A stretch of 64,000 bases of DNA from Qipengyuania marisflavi. Its GTDB lineage: Bacteria > Pseudomonadota > Alphaproteobacteria > Sphingomonadales > Sphingomonadaceae. Under the pieces are notes generated by a model. It was not told where the DNA came from. It saw only the letters and a list, made by a program, of their open reading frames with translations, and did not search any database. Position 1 is the stretch's first letter; each line of letters starts with the position of its first letter. A program made the position numbers and the translations under genes. The stretch is from the NCBI RefSeq assembly GCF_005884405.1, contig NZ_VCAO01000002.1:1-64000 (forward strand), given 5' to 3'. Shown in pieces: positions 43,161-51,987 of this stretch.

Positions 43161-43960
43161 TCCGCCTCCGCCTTTTCGATGCCGATCGTCCCGTCGGTTT
43201 CGACCGCTTGTATGGTGCGCCGCCTATCGCCCTCAAGCACAAGCGCGGTCAAGCGTCCGGTGCGAAAAGCGCCCGTGTCGATGCCGATCCGGTGTTCGCG
43301 GTTCTCGACTTCTTCGAAGATCGTGTGCCCGTGAACCACGACATGGCTGAAGGGTTCGGTGTGCTTCAGAAACCGCTCGCGGATCCATCTCAGATCGCCA
43401 GTGCGCTGTTCCTCCAGCGGGCGGCGCGGATCGATACCGGCATGGACCAGCACATAATCGCCGATGATGATGACATCTTCAAACCCGCTCAGGAAGTCGC
43501 GGTGGTCCTGCGGGACGACGCGGATCAGTTCCTGTTGCAATTCGGCGATTGTCAGCTTGTTATAGGTCGCGCGGTCCAAACCGTAGCTGAGAATGGTTTC
43601 GCGGCCGCCGTGTTTGACGAAGTGGCGCAGCATTTCCGTATCGTCGAAGCTTTCGAGGAACATTTCCTCGTGATTGCCAGCGATGCAGCGCAGCGTGCGC
43701 TGCTTGCCAAGCGCCATAGTGCGCGCGATCACTCCTGCGCTTTCGGGGCCGCGATCGACCAGATCGCCCAGTAGCACCAGTGTCGTTTCCGCAGCGCCGC
43801 TTGCCGCGTCATCTTCGTCGATGGCAACGAGCAATGCGTTGAACACATCGAGCCGGCCATGGATATCGCCCACGATATAATGGCGCGTACCATCGGGGAC
43901 GCGCGCGATGCGGCGCTGGGGCCGTTCGGGCCGGAAGAAATTTCGAAGCGGGCGGATCAT
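43157..43960 (-). CDS. PPP-type metallophosphoesterase (serine/threonine phosphatase-like)
   Basis: A 267-residue phosphatase. Metal-site motifs appear in order: GDIHGRLD, LLGDLVDRGPES and GNHEEMFLES, with later His residues in VLVHAGID and VVHGHTIF. These define the bacteriophage-lambda-like PPP group. The ATG at 43960 is chosen because it starts close to the domain; the frame extends 58 codons upstream with no similarity. Co-translation with ugd suggests a role in polysaccharide regulation, but the substrate is unknown. Confidence 0.88.
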   Translation of the reverse strand: MIRPLRNFFRPERPQRRIARVPDGTRHYIVGDIHGRLDVFNALLVAIDEDDAASGAAETTLVLLGDLVDRGPESAGVIARTMALGKQRTLRCIAGNHEEMFLESFDDTEMLRHFVKHGGRETILSYGLDRATYNKLTIAELQQELIRVVPQDHRDFLSGFEDVIIIGDYVLVHAGIDPRRPLEEQRTGDLRWIRERFLKHTEPFSHVVVHGHTIFEEVENREHRIGIDTGAFRTGRLTALVLEGDRRRTIQAVETDGTIGIEKAEAE

Positions 43961-44228
43961 GTGGGGACTGCTGGATAAGGGCCTGAGTTGCACAATTGCA
44001 GATAGGTGACTGCGCCCTAGCGGGCAACCGATGAGCCATAAGTGAATATTGTGCAGTTGCGAAAAAGACACGCTAATGCTGCAATTGCGAACAAACGTCG
44101 TGGCGATCTTGCGTGTCGGTGCGAAATGGAGCACGAATATTCCCAGATCAGCAGCAGGAACCCATCAGATAATGTGGGCCGCGCCGATTTGCAGGCGGGA
44201 CGAAGCGACACTCAATCAGGAGTCTGTA

Positions 44229-45014
44229 ATGCTCACGTCCTTTCGCGGCTTTACCGCCGCAACACTCGCTGCGTCGGGTCTGTTTCTTTCCGTGCCAGCG
44301 CTCGCGCAAACCGCCAACCCCGCCGATGAAGTCGATGGCGATGGCGCCTCTGCGGGACCGATAACCTTGTCCGCCAATGCTGCGATTACCAGCGATTACC
44401 GCTTTCGCGGGGTTTCGCTGTCGGGCGGCGATCCTGCGATTCAGGGCGGTTTCGATGTCTCGCATGACAGCGGATTTTATGCCGGTACCTGGGCGTCCAG
44501 CATCGATGATGGCGGCACCGGCGCTTATGGCGATCTGGAACTTGACCTGTATGGCGGGTGGAGCGGCGAAGTCGCACCCGGGCTGACGGTCGATACGGGC
44601 CTGTTGTATTATCTTTATCCGACCGAAGACCTTGGGCTGGATACCGATTATTTCGAACCATACGCTTCGCTCGGCTTCACCTTTGGCCCGGCCGAGGCGA
44701 CTGTTGGCGCTGCTTATGCCTGGAAGCAGGATTCGCTGGGCGGCAGCGATAATCTGTATCTTTACACCGACCTTGGCGTCGGAATTCCCACGACCCCGCT
44801 CACGCTCAATGCGCATCTCGGCTTTACTGACGGGACGCTGGCTCCGCCGTTATTGGCGGGCACGGGAGATGATACGGGCTTGGATTGGTCTCTCGGCGCT
44901 GCCGCTACGCTCGGCATGTTCGAACTCAGTGTCGCCTACGTCGGCGTCGAGGGGCCAGCCATTGACGGCTTCACCGAAGATACGGTCGTTGCCACACTGT
45001 CAGCCAGCTTCTGA
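44229..45014 (+). CDS. TorF-family putative porin
   Basis: A 261-residue outer-membrane protein. A signal peptide ends near VPALAQ. The mature protein opens with the family block ITLSANAAITSDYRFRGVSL and continues as alternating beta strands with aromatic girdles. It ends in ASF, a beta-barrel terminal signature. TorF proteins are thought to be small porins of unknown substrate. An AGGAG ribosome site precedes the ATG. The 268 bases upstream, shared with the divergent phosphatase gene, show nothing else. Confidence 0.85.
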   Translation: MLTSFRGFTAATLAASGLFLSVPALAQTANPADEVDGDGASAGPITLSANAAITSDYRFRGVSLSGGDPAIQGGFDVSHDSGFYAGTWASSIDDGGTGAYGDLELDLYGGWSGEVAPGLTVDTGLLYYLYPTEDLGLDTDYFEPYASLGFTFGPAEATVGAAYAWKQDSLGGSDNLYLYTDLGVGIPTTPLTLNAHLGFTDGTLAPPLLAGTGDDTGLDWSLGAAATLGMFELSVAYVGVEGPAIDGFTEDTVVATLSASF

Positions 45015-45022
45015 ACCATGTT

Positions 45023-45049
45023 CGGGGGCGTAGCAGTGCTGCGCCCCCG
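45023..45049. terminator. Hairpin between convergent TorF and SIMPL genes
   Basis: CGGGGGCG and CGCCCCCG pair perfectly, with inner AGCA/TGCT pairing, giving a stem of 12-13 bp. It sits between two convergent stop codons and looks like a bidirectional terminator. Confidence 0.8.
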
Positions 45050-45054
45050 GCCTT

Positions 45055-45807
45055 TCAGTCGAGCGCGAAATCGACGGTGGTCACCACGCGCACCTTCTTA
45101 AAGGGCGTGTCGCCCACACCCCATCCACCCGCCTCACCATCGCGGGCGTCGATCGAGAAATAACCCTGCGTCGCCTTGCGGATGCTGCCGACATCGGCAC
45201 CGCTGTCCTTGGCGAATTGTTCGGCGGCCTTGCGCGCATCGCGGGTGGCCTGCGCCACCATCTCGGGTTTGACGGTGTCGAGAGCGGTGAAGGTATAATT
45301 GATGCCTGACCCGTCTTCCAGAACCACGCCGCTACGCACCAGCTCTGCCTGGCGGCGCACCGCCTGCTGTGCCCGCTCGATATCGGTGGTGCGCAGCACC
45401 ATGCGCTGGCGCACGGTGTAATAGGTCACGCCATCATCGGTGTAGTTCGACACATTGATGCCGGCGGGGGTAAGCTGTTCTGCGGGGAAACCCAGTTCTG
45501 CAAAGAACCGTTTGATCGCCGCGCTGTCGCGGTCGGTATCCGCCTGCGCACTTTGCAGGTCGGTGCGGGTGGAGGCATAGGAGATTGTCCAGACCGCCAG
45601 ATCGGCGATCACGTCGCGTTCGGCCAGCCCGCGCACAGTAACGCTGCGCTCTGCCGCTTTCATGCGGACGAGCCCGTCACCCATGACAAACCCTCCGACC
45701 ATCAGGCCCAATGACAGGATCGCGGCGCTGCCCAGCCAGCGCCGCAAACTGTGGTCGTGGGGCAGAGACGGGGCACCGGTTGCGGTTTGGCGAGTTGTGG
45801 CGGACAT
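45055..45807 (-). CDS. SIMPL-domain (DUF541) protein, membrane-anchored
   Basis: A 250-residue periplasmic-facing protein anchored by one N-terminal membrane segment (about residues 28-48). The body carries the SIMPL pattern: VTVRGLAERDVIADLAVWTI, the VSNYTDDGVTYYTVRQRMVL block, and ATRDARKAAEQFAKDSGADV. The ATG at 45807 is preferred over the GTG two codons earlier because AGGAG is correctly spaced from it. The family function is poorly defined. Confidence 0.88.
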   Translation of the reverse strand: MSATTRQTATGAPSLPHDHSLRRWLGSAAILSLGLMVGGFVMGDGLVRMKAAERSVTVRGLAERDVIADLAVWTISYASTRTDLQSAQADTDRDSAAIKRFFAELGFPAEQLTPAGINVSNYTDDGVTYYTVRQRMVLRTTDIERAQQAVRRQAELVRSGVVLEDGSGINYTFTALDTVKPEMVAQATRDARKAAEQFAKDSGADVGSIRKATQGYFSIDARDGEAGGWGVGDTPFKKVRVVTTVDFALD

Positions 45808-45898
45808 GATCACGGCTCCTTACTGGGGGCGACCCGATGGCGTTACATCTGGCACGCTGCCGCTGAACCGTGCTTTAATGTCGATGAATGGAGTTGCC

Positions 45899-46336
45899 TT
45901 GACCAAATTTCTGCACAGTATGATCCGCGTCACCGATCCCGATGCTACCGTGGCGTTCTTCAAATTGATCGGGCTGGAAGAGGTTCGCCGCGTCGATGTG
46001 GAGCAGGGACGCTTTACGCTGATCTTTCTGGCTGCGCCGGGACAGGAGGGCGTGGCCGAGGTCGAGCTAACGCACAATTGGCCGCCCGAGGATGGCAGCG
46101 CCCCTGAAGAATATTCCGGCGGACGCAATTTTGGCCATCTGGCGTACCGGGTCGATGATATTTACGAAACTTGCCAGCGTTTGCAGGACGCCGGACATAT
46201 TATCCACCGCCCGCCGCGTGATGGACACATGGCATTCGTCAAGACGCCTGACGGGGTCTCGGTCGAATTGCTTCAGGACGGTAATCTTCCGCCTGCTGAA
46301 CCGTGGGTCAGCATGGCGAATAGCAGCAGCTGGTAA
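45899..46336 (+). CDS. gloA: Lactoylglutathione lyase (glyoxalase I)
   Basis: A 145-residue metalloenzyme converting the methylglyoxal-glutathione adduct to S-lactoylglutathione. Metal ligands are recognisable: His in FLHSMIRV, Glu in VAEVELTHNW, His in FGHLAYRV and Glu in GVSVELLQD. A TTG at 45899 with GGAG five bases upstream gives the standard family N-terminus LTKFLHSMIRVTD. In-frame ATGs at 45878 and 45884 are alternatives. Confidence 0.92.
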   Translation: MTKFLHSMIRVTDPDATVAFFKLIGLEEVRRVDVEQGRFTLIFLAAPGQEGVAEVELTHNWPPEDGSAPEEYSGGRNFGHLAYRVDDIYETCQRLQDAGHIIHRPPRDGHMAFVKTPDGVSVELLQDGNLPPAEPWVSMANSSSW

Positions 46337-46360
46337 TCAGCGCAGCAAGCGCGCCGCGGG

Positions 46361-47569
46361 TCAGGTCCCCGGCGCGCGCGGATCGTCGGGATGCGGTGTC
46401 GACAGGCGCAGGATGGTGTAACCCACCAGCGCCGAAATCATCGAGCCCAGCAATGTACCAATCTTAGCCTCATCGATCAGCAGGCGCTGCCCCGGGAAGG
46501 CCAGCTCGCCGATGAACAGCGACATGGTAAAACCAATCCCGCACAGGATGGAAATGCCCCAGATTTCGACCCAATTGGCCTCATCGGGCCGCGGTGCGAA
46601 GCGCAGTTTGTCGGCAATCCAGATCGCGGCGAAAATCCCGACCTGTTTGCCAAGGAACAGACCCGTCGCAATCGCCAGCGGCAGCGGCGCAAGAATCCCG
46701 GCAAGCCCCATACCCGCCAGCGGGACACCGGCATTGGCAAAGCCGAAGATAGGGACAATCAGATAGGCGCTCCACGGGGCCAGACCATGCTCCAGATTTT
46801 CCAGCATGGTATCGTCATTCTGTCCGACCATGGGAATGGTCAGCGCGGCCACAACTCCAGCGATGGTGGCGTGCACGCCGGTGTTGAGCACAAAGAACCA
46901 CAGGACCGCCGCCAGCAACAGGAACGGCCAGACGCTGGTGACCTTCATCCGGTTGAGCGCGAACATGATGCCAGTGACGATCAATGCACCAACCAGCCAT
47001 GCCAGCTTGATCCCGCTGGTATAGAACACCGCAATCACCAGCACCGCGCCGATGTCGTCAACGATCGCCACGGTCAGCAGGAACAGCCGCAAAGATGCCG
47101 GCACGCGGTTGCCCAGCAGGCCCAGCACGCCCATCGCGAAAGCGATGTCGGTGGCAGCCGGGATCGCCCAGCCTCGCGTCAATGCTGGGTCACCGCCTAC
47201 CACGAAGATATAGAAAGCCGCAGGAACCGCCATCCCGGCGACTGCCGCCAGGATCGGCAGACGGCGTTGTTGCACGGTGGATAGCTGTCCCTCGATCCAC
47301 TCGCGTTTCACTTCCAGACCGACGACGAAGAAGAAGATCGCCATCAGCCCGTCGTTGATCCACAGATGCAGATTGTTGAGCTTGAACACGCTCTTGTCGA
47401 ACATCGCCCCGTGGAACAGATGTTCGTAAGTTCCTGCCAGCGGAGAGTTTGCCACCAGCATGGCCGCAGCAGCCACAAGGATCAGGAGGATGCCTGCCGA
47501 AGCGTCGCTGACGAACAGCGCGCGGACGGGGGCGAAGACGATCTGGAAAGCTGATGGGCGCTGGGTCAT
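46361..47569 (-). CDS. nhaA: Na+/H+ antiporter NhaA
   Basis: A 402-residue inner-membrane sodium/proton exchanger used in pH and salt homeostasis. About twelve hydrophobic segments are present. The ion-binding acidic pair lies in VAIVDDIGAVLVIAVFY, and the PAATDIAFAMGVLGLLG block is characteristic. The ATG at 47569 gives the normal family N-terminus. Presence of NhaA fits a marine or saline lifestyle but is not proof of it. Confidence 0.95.
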   Translation of the reverse strand: MTQRPSAFQIVFAPVRALFVSDASAGILLILVAAAAMLVANSPLAGTYEHLFHGAMFDKSVFKLNNLHLWINDGLMAIFFFVVGLEVKREWIEGQLSTVQQRRLPILAAVAGMAVPAAFYIFVVGGDPALTRGWAIPAATDIAFAMGVLGLLGNRVPASLRLFLLTVAIVDDIGAVLVIAVFYTSGIKLAWLVGALIVTGIMFALNRMKVTSVWPFLLLAAVLWFFVLNTGVHATIAGVVAALTIPMVGQNDDTMLENLEHGLAPWSAYLIVPIFGFANAGVPLAGMGLAGILAPLPLAIATGLFLGKQVGIFAAIWIADKLRFAPRPDEANWVEIWGISILCGIGFTMSLFIGELAFPGQRLLIDEAKIGTLLGSMISALVGYTILRLSTPHPDDPRAPGT

Positions 47570-47654
47570 TATGCGGACGCTCTCTTTCGCATAATGTGCT
47601 GCGTTGCAAGGGGCCAATCCGCGCGTTACCAAGGCAATTGGGGGGAGGGTCGTG

Positions 47655-49058
47655 TTGCCAGCAGTACAATTCAGTGCCGCAGAGTGGTTGCTCGTGGCCC
47701 AATACGAGCTGTTGCTGTTCGCGGCCTGCTTCTTTGCGCTTGGCGCGCTGGACGAACTGGTTGTCGATTGCAGCTATTTCTGGCTGCGCCTGACCGGCAA
47801 GGCGCGCACGCCGAAACTCGAGGATAGCGACTGGGGCAGTGCAAGGCTGGCGGGCAGGGCGGCGGTATTTATTCCTGCCTGGCAGGAATCTGCGGTCATC
47901 GGTCCCACGATCTCGCATGCACTGACGGTTTGGCAGCACGCGGAGATGACGATCTATGTCGGCTGCTACCGCAATGATCCGCACACCATCGCCTCTGCGA
48001 TGGTGGCTGCACGCGGCGATGTGCGGGTGCGGGTGGTGATCCACGCAGCACAAGGCCCCACCAGCAAGGCGGATTGTCTGAACCGGCTCTATGCCGCGCT
48101 GTGCGAGGATGAGGCGCGTAGCGGAGAGCTGGCGCGCATGGTGGTGCTGCATGATGCCGAAGACATGGTGGACCCGGCGGGTCTCGCCGCGATGGATCAG
48201 GCGCTGTGGCACGCCGACTTCATCCAGTTGCCCGTGCTGGCCTTGCCGCAAGGCGGATCGCGCTGGATCGCTTCGCATTATTCCGACGAATTTGCCGAGG
48301 CGCATGGCAAGACAATGGTGGTTCGCGGCGCGTTGGGTGCCGCGCTGCCGGGTGCGGGGGTAGGCAGTGCGATTGCGCGCACCATGCTGGGCACGCTCGA
48401 TCGCAAGGCGCGCGGCGATGGCCCGTTCGCCCGCGAATCGCTGACCGAGGATTACGAGCTGGGCTTCCGCATCGCGGCGCTGGGCGGCTCCAGCCACTTC
48501 CTCAGGGCGCGCGCAGCAGATGGCCGTCTGATCGCCACCCGCGCTTATTTCCCTGCGCAGCTATCGGTGGCGGTGCGCCAGAAGACACGCTGGATGCACG
48601 GGATCGCGCTGCAAAGCTGGGACCGGCTGGGCTGGAGCGGCGGCGCGATCAGCCAGTGGATGCAATTGCGCGACCGGCGCGGGCCGCTCGCCGCTATCTT
48701 GCTGGCGATTGCCTATATGCTGGTCGCCACGACTTTTATCGGCCTGCTGGCAAGCAATGCCGGATTGATCGAACCACCCCCGCTGTCGCCGCTGGTCGAG
48801 GGGCTGTTGGCGTTCAACATTGTCGCCCTGGCGTGGCGATTTATCATGCGCGCGGTGTTTACCGGGCGCGAATATGGGGTTGCCGAAGGTTTGCGGGCAA
48901 TCCCCCGCATGTTCATCTCAAACATCATAGCGATCATGGCGGGGCGCCGCGCGCTGAGCGCCTATCTGTCCACATTGCGCGGCGCACCAGTGGTGTGGGA
49001 CAAAACCGAACACCGTGACCACCCCGCCTTGTCGCGCGATGCGGAGTTGCTTGCATGA
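47655..49058 (+). CDS. NfrB-like membrane glycosyltransferase
   Basis: A 467-residue inner-membrane glycosyltransferase of family 2. After an N-terminal hydrophobic segment comes AAVFIPAWQESAVIGPTI, then the DAED acidic motif, TEDYELGFR and the QKTRWMHG processive-type motif. Two or three C-terminal membrane helices follow. This is the transferase part of NfrB, the phage N4 adsorption factor; the E. coli protein is much longer. The TTG start at 47655 is favoured by GGAGG six bases upstream, with GTG 47652 the alternative. It overlaps the NfrA-like gene by 4 bases. Confidence 0.82.
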   Translation: MPAVQFSAAEWLLVAQYELLLFAACFFALGALDELVVDCSYFWLRLTGKARTPKLEDSDWGSARLAGRAAVFIPAWQESAVIGPTISHALTVWQHAEMTIYVGCYRNDPHTIASAMVAARGDVRVRVVIHAAQGPTSKADCLNRLYAALCEDEARSGELARMVVLHDAEDMVDPAGLAAMDQALWHADFIQLPVLALPQGGSRWIASHYSDEFAEAHGKTMVVRGALGAALPGAGVGSAIARTMLGTLDRKARGDGPFARESLTEDYELGFRIAALGGSSHFLRARAADGRLIATRAYFPAQLSVAVRQKTRWMHGIALQSWDRLGWSGGAISQWMQLRDRRGPLAAILLAIAYMLVATTFIGLLASNAGLIEPPPLSPLVEGLLAFNIVALAWRFIMRAVFTGREYGVAEGLRAIPRMFISNIIAIMAGRRALSAYLSTLRGAPVVWDKTEHRDHPALSRDAELLA

Positions 49059-50185
49059 CAATCAGATCGGCGAGGCGGGGCCAGCCCGTTTTCTTCTTTG
49101 CCATGCTGCTGCTGGGCTGGGCCGGGTTGCGGCTGGCGATCTGGGAGACGCCGTGGCCCGCTGCGCTGAATCAGCCACTGTCACTGATTGCAGCGAGCGA
49201 GCCTGCATTGGCGAAAATTCGCGAGCCCATCGCCGCGAGGCGCCCAGCAGATGCGCCGAATCACAACGCTCAGACGCTACCGCCACTGCTCGCCGCGCCC
49301 GAACGTGCGATCACTCCGGCACGCGAGGCAGCCATTACCCCAGCCGAAGAGGAATTGTTTGCCGCCAATCGCAGCGCGGCGGGGCACAGTCTGATCTGGA
49401 TGGCGGGCATGGCTGCCCTGCCAATGCCCACAAGCGTTGCCGCCGTGATTGATCGCGGTGCCGCGGCGCTTACCGGCAATTCTCAACCAACCACGGCGCA
49501 GCCAGCCAACCCCATTTTTACAGCACTGCAACACTCTCGCTGGCAAGCAGATGCATGGCTGCTATGGCGGCCGGGCGGCGCGCGTATTGATGGCGAAGGC
49601 GCGCAGCCTGCGGGTTATGGCGGCAGTCAGGCGGGCGCAGTGCTGGCCTTCCGGCTGGCTCCGGGCGGCAGCTCTGCCCAGGCCTATATGCGGCTTGGGC
49701 GCGGGCTTTCGAACATCGCCGATACCGAAGCAGCGATTGGCCTGAGAGCCCGTCCGGTCGCGGCCATTCCGGCCACCTTCCACGCGGAAGTCCGCGTACG
49801 CCAGAACATTGGCGGAGTGGAATTGCGGCCCGCAGCGATGGTTACTTCAGGCTTCGACCGGACGCCGGTGCTAAAGGGGCTGGAGGCGCGGGGTTATGCT
49901 CAGGCGGGCTATGTCGGCGGCCGCGATACCACTGCGTTTGCCGATGGTCAGCTGATTGCCGATCACGCGGTCGCGCGGTTCGATCTGGCTGCGGTACGCG
50001 CAGGCGGCGGTGTCTGGGGCGGGGCGCAGCGCGGAGCCGCCCGACTGGACGTTGGACCGACCATATCGGTCGATGTTGCACTGGGGCCGATGCCTGCGCG
50101 GCTGTCTGTCGATTACCGGCTGCGGATTGCGGGTGAAGCACGGCCCGCATCGGGTGTTGCGCTGACGCTTTCGACCGGCTTCTGA
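49055..50185 (+). CDS. NfrA C-terminal-domain-like protein
   Basis: A 376-residue protein with one N-terminal membrane segment, a Pro/Ala-rich linker to about residue 150, and a beta-rich C-terminal domain. The domain includes ADAWLLWRPGGARIDGEG, YGGSQAGAVLAFRL and the RARPVAAIPATFHAEVRVRQ block. This pattern matches the C-terminal domain of NfrA, the outer-membrane partner of NfrB in E. coli. The TPR region of full NfrA is missing. It is co-translated with the NfrB-like transferase, so the pair probably exports a surface polysaccharide. Confidence 0.75.
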   Translation: MTIRSARRGQPVFFFAMLLLGWAGLRLAIWETPWPAALNQPLSLIAASEPALAKIREPIAARRPADAPNHNAQTLPPLLAAPERAITPAREAAITPAEEELFAANRSAAGHSLIWMAGMAALPMPTSVAAVIDRGAAALTGNSQPTTAQPANPIFTALQHSRWQADAWLLWRPGGARIDGEGAQPAGYGGSQAGAVLAFRLAPGGSSAQAYMRLGRGLSNIADTEAAIGLRARPVAAIPATFHAEVRVRQNIGGVELRPAAMVTSGFDRTPVLKGLEARGYAQAGYVGGRDTTAFADGQLIADHAVARFDLAAVRAGGGVWGGAQRGAARLDVGPTISVDVALGPMPARLSVDYRLRIAGEARPASGVALTLSTGF

Positions 50186-50231
50186 AAGCGCACGCTTTGC
50201 GCGGAGGCCATGCTGGGATAGGGCGGCTGGA

Positions 50232-51140
50232 ATGGACGTCTATCTCCCCATCGCGAACCTGTCCGTCAACGGACTGTGGATCGTCGCGCTGGGCGGGCTG
50301 ACGGGAATCCTGTCCGGCCTGTTCGGTGTGGGCGGCGGGTTTCTGACCACACCGCTGCTGATTTTCTACGGAGTTCCGCCCACTGTGGCGGCAGCATCGG
50401 CCTCCACCCAGGTCACAGGTGCCAGCGTAACCGGCGTGATCGCGCATGGCAATCGCGGCGGGGTGGATTACCGCATGGGTGCGGTACTGGTGGCGGGCGG
50501 CGTATTTGGCGCGGGCATCGGTGCGCTGCTGTTTCGCTTCTTCCGCTCCATCGGTCAGATCGATGTGGTTATCAGCGGGCTCTATGTCGTCCTGCTGGGC
50601 ACCATCGGTCTGTTAATGGCGCGCGAATCGATTCAGGTGCTGCGCGGCACTGGCGCCGCCAAACAGGCGGCGCGGCGGCGGCATCACCCGCTGGTGGCTT
50701 CGCTGCCGATGCGCTGGCGGTTTTACGGGTCTGGCCTGTATATCTCGCCGCTCGCACCGTTTATCGTCGGGATTGCGGTGGGAACTTTGACGATGCTGAT
50801 GGGCGTCGGCGGCGGCTTTATCCTCGTCCCCGCCATGCTGTATATTCTGGGTATGAGCGCAAATGTTGTGGTCGGCACCAGCCTGTTCAACATATTGTTC
50901 GTGACAATTTCGACCACCATGATGCACTCGCTGACCACCAAATCGGTCGATATCGTGCTGGTCGTTCTGCTGCTGCTGGGATCGGTGACGGGCGCGCAAA
51001 TCGGCTCGCAATTGGCCGTGAAGGTCAAGCCGGATGCCTTGCGGCTGGTGCTGGCGGCGATTGTTCTGGTGATCGCCTTTCGGATGTTCCTTGGTCTGTT
51101 TTATCAGCCCGAGGAAATTTACACGATATCGCCGCTATGA
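50232..51140 (+). CDS. TauE/SafE-family sulfite exporter-like permease
   Basis: A 302-residue membrane protein with eight or nine hydrophobic segments. The two repeated glycine-rich blocks of the family are visible: GLTGILSGLFGVGGGFLTTP and the later LMGVGGGFILVPAM. It overlaps the TIGR02186 gene (ATGA), a pairing common in alphaproteobacteria. The substrate may be sulfite or an organosulfonate but is not certain. Confidence 0.88.
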   Translation: MDVYLPIANLSVNGLWIVALGGLTGILSGLFGVGGGFLTTPLLIFYGVPPTVAAASASTQVTGASVTGVIAHGNRGGVDYRMGAVLVAGGVFGAGIGALLFRFFRSIGQIDVVISGLYVVLLGTIGLLMARESIQVLRGTGAAKQAARRRHHPLVASLPMRWRFYGSGLYISPLAPFIVGIAVGTLTMLMGVGGGFILVPAMLYILGMSANVVVGTSLFNILFVTISTTMMHSLTTKSVDIVLVVLLLLGSVTGAQIGSQLAVKVKPDALRLVLAAIVLVIAFRMFLGLFYQPEEIYTISPL

Positions 51141-51889
51141 AACATCTCTGGCTGATCCTGTTTGCGGTCTTGCTGATGGGCCAGCGCGATCCCATTCTGG
51201 TGCCCGATGTTTCGCAGCACGAGGTTCAGGTTCGCCAGGGCTTTACCGGGACCGAGCTGCTGCTGTTCGGCGCGATCCTCGATCCGCGCGGGCAGCGGGC
51301 AGGTCAGGATTACGACATTATCGTGGTGTTGAAGGGGCCGTCGCAGCCAATTCGCCTGCGCGAAAAAGAACGGTTCGCAGGTGTATGGATGAATGCCGAC
51401 AGCACCGACTTTCGCTCGGCTCCGGCATTCTTCGCCGTGGCGGCATCGCGGCCGATTGGCGAGATTGTCGATGAAAAGACCGCTGCGATCTATGAATTCG
51501 GGACCAGCTATATCCAGCTCAGCCCAAGCGGTGTGATCGACACCGAGGAACAGCAGCGCTTTGCCGCCGGTCTGGTCGATCTGCGCGAGCGGCAGGACCT
51601 TTACAAGGAAGACCCGCAGGGCGTGCAAATCCGCGAAAATGTGCTGTATCAGGCGCGGATCAGTCTGCCGTCCAGCGTGACGACGGGCACTTATACCGCC
51701 GAAACTTTTGCCGTCAGCCGGGGCCGCGTCATCGCCTCCGCACTGGCCGAGGTTGAGGTGCGCAAGGTCGGTTTTGACCGGTTTATTACTGACAGTTCGC
51801 AGAATTATGCACTGGCCTACGGGCTGATCGCAGTAATGTTGTCGGTGGGGATGGGCTGGGCCGCAGGACGCTTCTTTGCGATGATCTGA
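51137..51889 (+). CDS. TIGR02186-family membrane-anchored protein
   Basis: A 250-residue protein with an N-terminal signal or anchor (MKHLWLILFAVLLMG) and a C-terminal membrane helix (ALAYGLIAVMLSVGMGWAAG). The periplasmic body has the family blocks VRQGFTGTELLLFGAI and DIIVVLKGPSQPIRLREKER. It is always found with a TauE-type permease, as here, so it may be an accessory subunit. Biochemical role is unknown. Confidence 0.85.
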   Translation: MKHLWLILFAVLLMGQRDPILVPDVSQHEVQVRQGFTGTELLLFGAILDPRGQRAGQDYDIIVVLKGPSQPIRLREKERFAGVWMNADSTDFRSAPAFFAVAASRPIGEIVDEKTAAIYEFGTSYIQLSPSGVIDTEEQQRFAAGLVDLRERQDLYKEDPQGVQIRENVLYQARISLPSSVTTGTYTAETFAVSRGRVIASALAEVEVRKVGFDRFITDSSQNYALAYGLIAVMLSVGMGWAAGRFFAMI

Positions 51890-51987
51890 GCGATCGGTGC
51901 AAACTATCATTGACCACATCTTAACCGCTTTCGGGCAGGAAACGCTGAGATCAGCACGCATGTGCGAACGGGGATCCAGGCGACATC

